A stretch of DNA of 6,731 nt, from contig JAABQR010000151.1 in the NCBI GenBank assembly GCA_011391345.1, positions 1-6,731 of the forward strand. Direction: 5' to 3'. The DNA comes from Methanobacteriota archaeon. Lineage in GTDB: Archaea > Thermoplasmatota > Thermoplasmata > UBA10834. The notes under the pieces were generated by a model. The model saw only the letters and a program-made list of their open reading frames with translations, was not told the DNA's origin and ran no database searches. The position numbers were made by a program, and so were the translations under genes. How positions within the stretch are numbered: the first letter of the stretch is position 1; every line of letters begins with the position of its first letter. Positions 5,921 through 6,731 of this stretch are shown one piece after another.

Positions 5921-6079
5921 TCACTCATCCGAGCCCTTCGAGACCAGACGCGCAAGGGCCGCGGAGCCGAGACCAACGAGCATGCCCGCCGTGAGGCTGT
6001 CCGCCGTTTCCGTGTCCTCCTCCTCGTCCGGATGCTCCACGATGTTCTGCCTCCTCAGCTCCTGCCAGATCTCGAGCAT
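5921..6079 (-). CDS. Small acidic protein of 52 residues, unknown
   Basis: The protein runs from an ATG at 6079-6077 to a TGA at 5923-5921. Evidence that it is real: 45 of 52 codons end in G/C, both consecutive arginines near the start are AGG AGG as in the neighbouring genes, and GGGAGGG (6082-6088) lies just before the start, although the spacing of 3 nt is short. A TATA-like CCTTTAAGG lies at 6116-6124. The overlapping plus-strand frame 5885-6121 instead is rich in CGC/CGT/CGA arginine codons and looks like its shadow. The sequence has an amphipathic start (MLEIWQELRRQN), a strongly acidic run at 18-25 (DEEEDTET region) and a hydrophobic segment at about 30-46 (TAGMLVGLGSAALARLV), which is short for a full membrane helix. 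I recognise no family. It converges on the ATPase gene with 36 bp between stop codons. The longer reading to 6196 adds an Arg/Pro-rich part with poor codon character and is not preferred. Confidence 0.6.
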   Translation of the reverse strand: MLEIWQELRRQNIVEHPDEEEDTETADSLTAGMLVGLGSAALARLVSKGSDE

Positions 6080-6115
6080 TACCCTCCCAGGGTGCGGGCG
6101 GTTGTGGGGGATTGG

Positions 6116-6124
6116 CCTTAAAGG
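6116..6124 (-). promoter_or_regulatory. Candidate TATA box for the 52-residue protein
   Basis: On the minus strand the sequence is CCTTTAAGG. A start about 26 nt downstream would fall near 6094, leaving a leader of about 15 nt that contains the GGGAGGG site. It is a weak TATA match and the evidence is the spacing. The remaining 6125-6220 part of this divergent gap shows nothing I can name. Confidence 0.35.
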
Positions 6125-6225
6125 AGTTCTTCGCGAAGCTGAGAAACCTCGGCGGCAACACAGATGAGACCTGAGAAGCACCAGGGGTTTGGTCAACGAC
6201 AGAGAGTGGCACGAAGGGACGAACC

Positions 6226-6233
6226 TTTATTCT
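6226..6233 (+). promoter_or_regulatory. Candidate TATA box for the SDR epimerase gene
   Basis: CGAACCTTTATTCT contains a TTTAT core preceded by CGAA, which resembles a TFB recognition element. A start near 6255 would give a leader of about 25 nt that includes the AGGAG SD at 6267-6271. The TATA match is moderate. Confidence 0.45.
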
Positions 6234-6279
6234 ATTCCGTATGCGATGCGCCATCTGACAGTCATCAGGAGTTGAACGT

Positions 6280-6731
6280 ATGGACTACTTCGTCACCGGA
6301 GGAGCGGGATTCATAGGCAGCTGGGTCGTCGACAGGCTCGCGCCCAGGAACAGCGTCACGGTCTACGACAACCTCAGCACCGGCAAGGAGGAGTTCGTCC
6401 AGCACCATATCGGCAGGAAGGGCTTCAGGCTCGTCAAGGCCGACCTCCTGGACATCGAGAGGCTCGTCAAGGAGATGAAGGGGCACGATTCCGTGTGGCA
6501 CATGGCGGCCAACCCTGACATCCGCAAGGGCACCGAGTCCACCATGGTCGACCTCGAGCAGAACACCATCGCCACGTTCAACGTCCTCGAATGCGCCAGG
6601 AGGAACGACATCGAGAGCATCGTGTTCTCGTCCACATCCACGGTCTACGGCAGGGCGAAGACCATCCCCACACAGGAGGACTACGGCCCGCTCATGCCCA
6701 TATCGCTCTACGGCGCCTCGAAGCTCGCGTG
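6280..6731 (+). CDS. NAD-dependent sugar-nucleotide epimerase/dehydratase (extended SDR, UDP-glucose 4-epimerase-like), 5' part only
   Basis: The first 150 residues are present and the gene runs off the right edge without a stop. The N-terminus has the Rossmann motif TGGAGFIGS (6-14) and an acidic residue at the end of the second strand (VYDN, Asp30) that selects NAD rather than NADP. HMAANPD (74-80) corresponds to the H-x-A-A segment of the family. The catalytic Ser/Thr region is SSTSTVYG (117-124), and the YxxxK pair is Tyr144 and Lys148 in YGASK. These are the hallmarks of extended SDR enzymes that act on UDP- or dTDP-sugars, such as GalE (UDP-Glc/UDP-Gal), Gal4-epimerase-like archaeal enzymes and dTDP-glucose dehydratases. 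The first part cannot tell them apart; UDP-glucose 4-epimerase is the nearest guess. An AGGAG at 6267-6271 gives 8 nt spacing to the ATG at 6280. With the 2-epimerase and the glycosyltransferase it points to surface-glycan synthesis. Confidence 0.9.
   Translation, partial: MDYFVTGGAGFIGSWVVDRLAPRNSVTVYDNLSTGKEEFVQHHIGRKGFRLVKADLLDIERLVKEMKGHDSVWHMAANPDIRKGTESTMVDLEQNTIATFNVLECARRNDIESIVFSSTSTVYGRAKTIPTQEDYGPLMPISLYGASKLA

Noticed and set aside
5885..6121. Plus-strand 78-residue frame starting right after the ATPase stop
   Set aside because: Arginine codons are CGC/CGT/CGA rather than AGG, codons are less G/C-ending, and the minus strand carries a better-supported frame with an SD. It is judged a shadow.

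Overview
The window looks like a piece of a high-GC archaeal chromosome. The basis is compositional and regulatory: third codon positions are strongly G/C, arginine is mostly AGG, several genes have TATA-like boxes about 25 nt before a plausible transcription start, and Shine-Dalgarno (SD) sites of the GGAGG type occur. A euryarchaeal or Thermoplasmatota-like source (for example a Methanomassiliicoccales relative) fits, but this is an inference. No rRNA, tRNA, CRISPR array or transposase is visible.

Layout from left to right. At 1-437 is the 3' end of a family 2 glycosyltransferase (+). It converges, 3 bp apart, on a small two-helix membrane protein (441-953, -). A divergent 157-bp gap leads to a secreted Asp-box (BNR) beta-propeller protein (1111-2175, +). 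This converges on a non-hydrolysing UDP-GlcNAc 2-epimerase (2204-3286, -). Divergent from the epimerase is a two-gene operon of paralogous STAS-like (DUF4325-type) proteins (3440-3853 and 3840-4151, +), whose reading frames overlap by 14 nt. A 242-bp AT-richer gap (4152-4393) follows, carrying several perfect palindromes and an unusually clear TATA box. It precedes an AAA ATPase of the AAA_14/DUF4143 type (4394-5884, +). A 52-residue acidic protein not obvious at first sight (5921-6079, -) converges on the ATPase. The window ends inside a UDP-glucose 4-epimerase-like extended SDR enzyme (6280-6731, +).

The glycosyltransferase, the UDP-GlcNAc 2-epimerase and the SDR sugar-nucleotide epimerase together point to a cell-surface glycan or protein-glycosylation locus. 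The secreted propeller and the small membrane protein could belong to the same envelope-related neighbourhood, but nothing in their sequence proves it. The STAS-like pair, the ATPase and the 52-residue protein sit between the two sugar enzymes and look functionally unrelated to them. They may be an inserted regulatory or conflict-type module. The most informative non-coding part is the palindrome-rich ATPase promoter. The most informative coding anomaly is the abrupt change of codon character in the tail of the first STAS-like gene.
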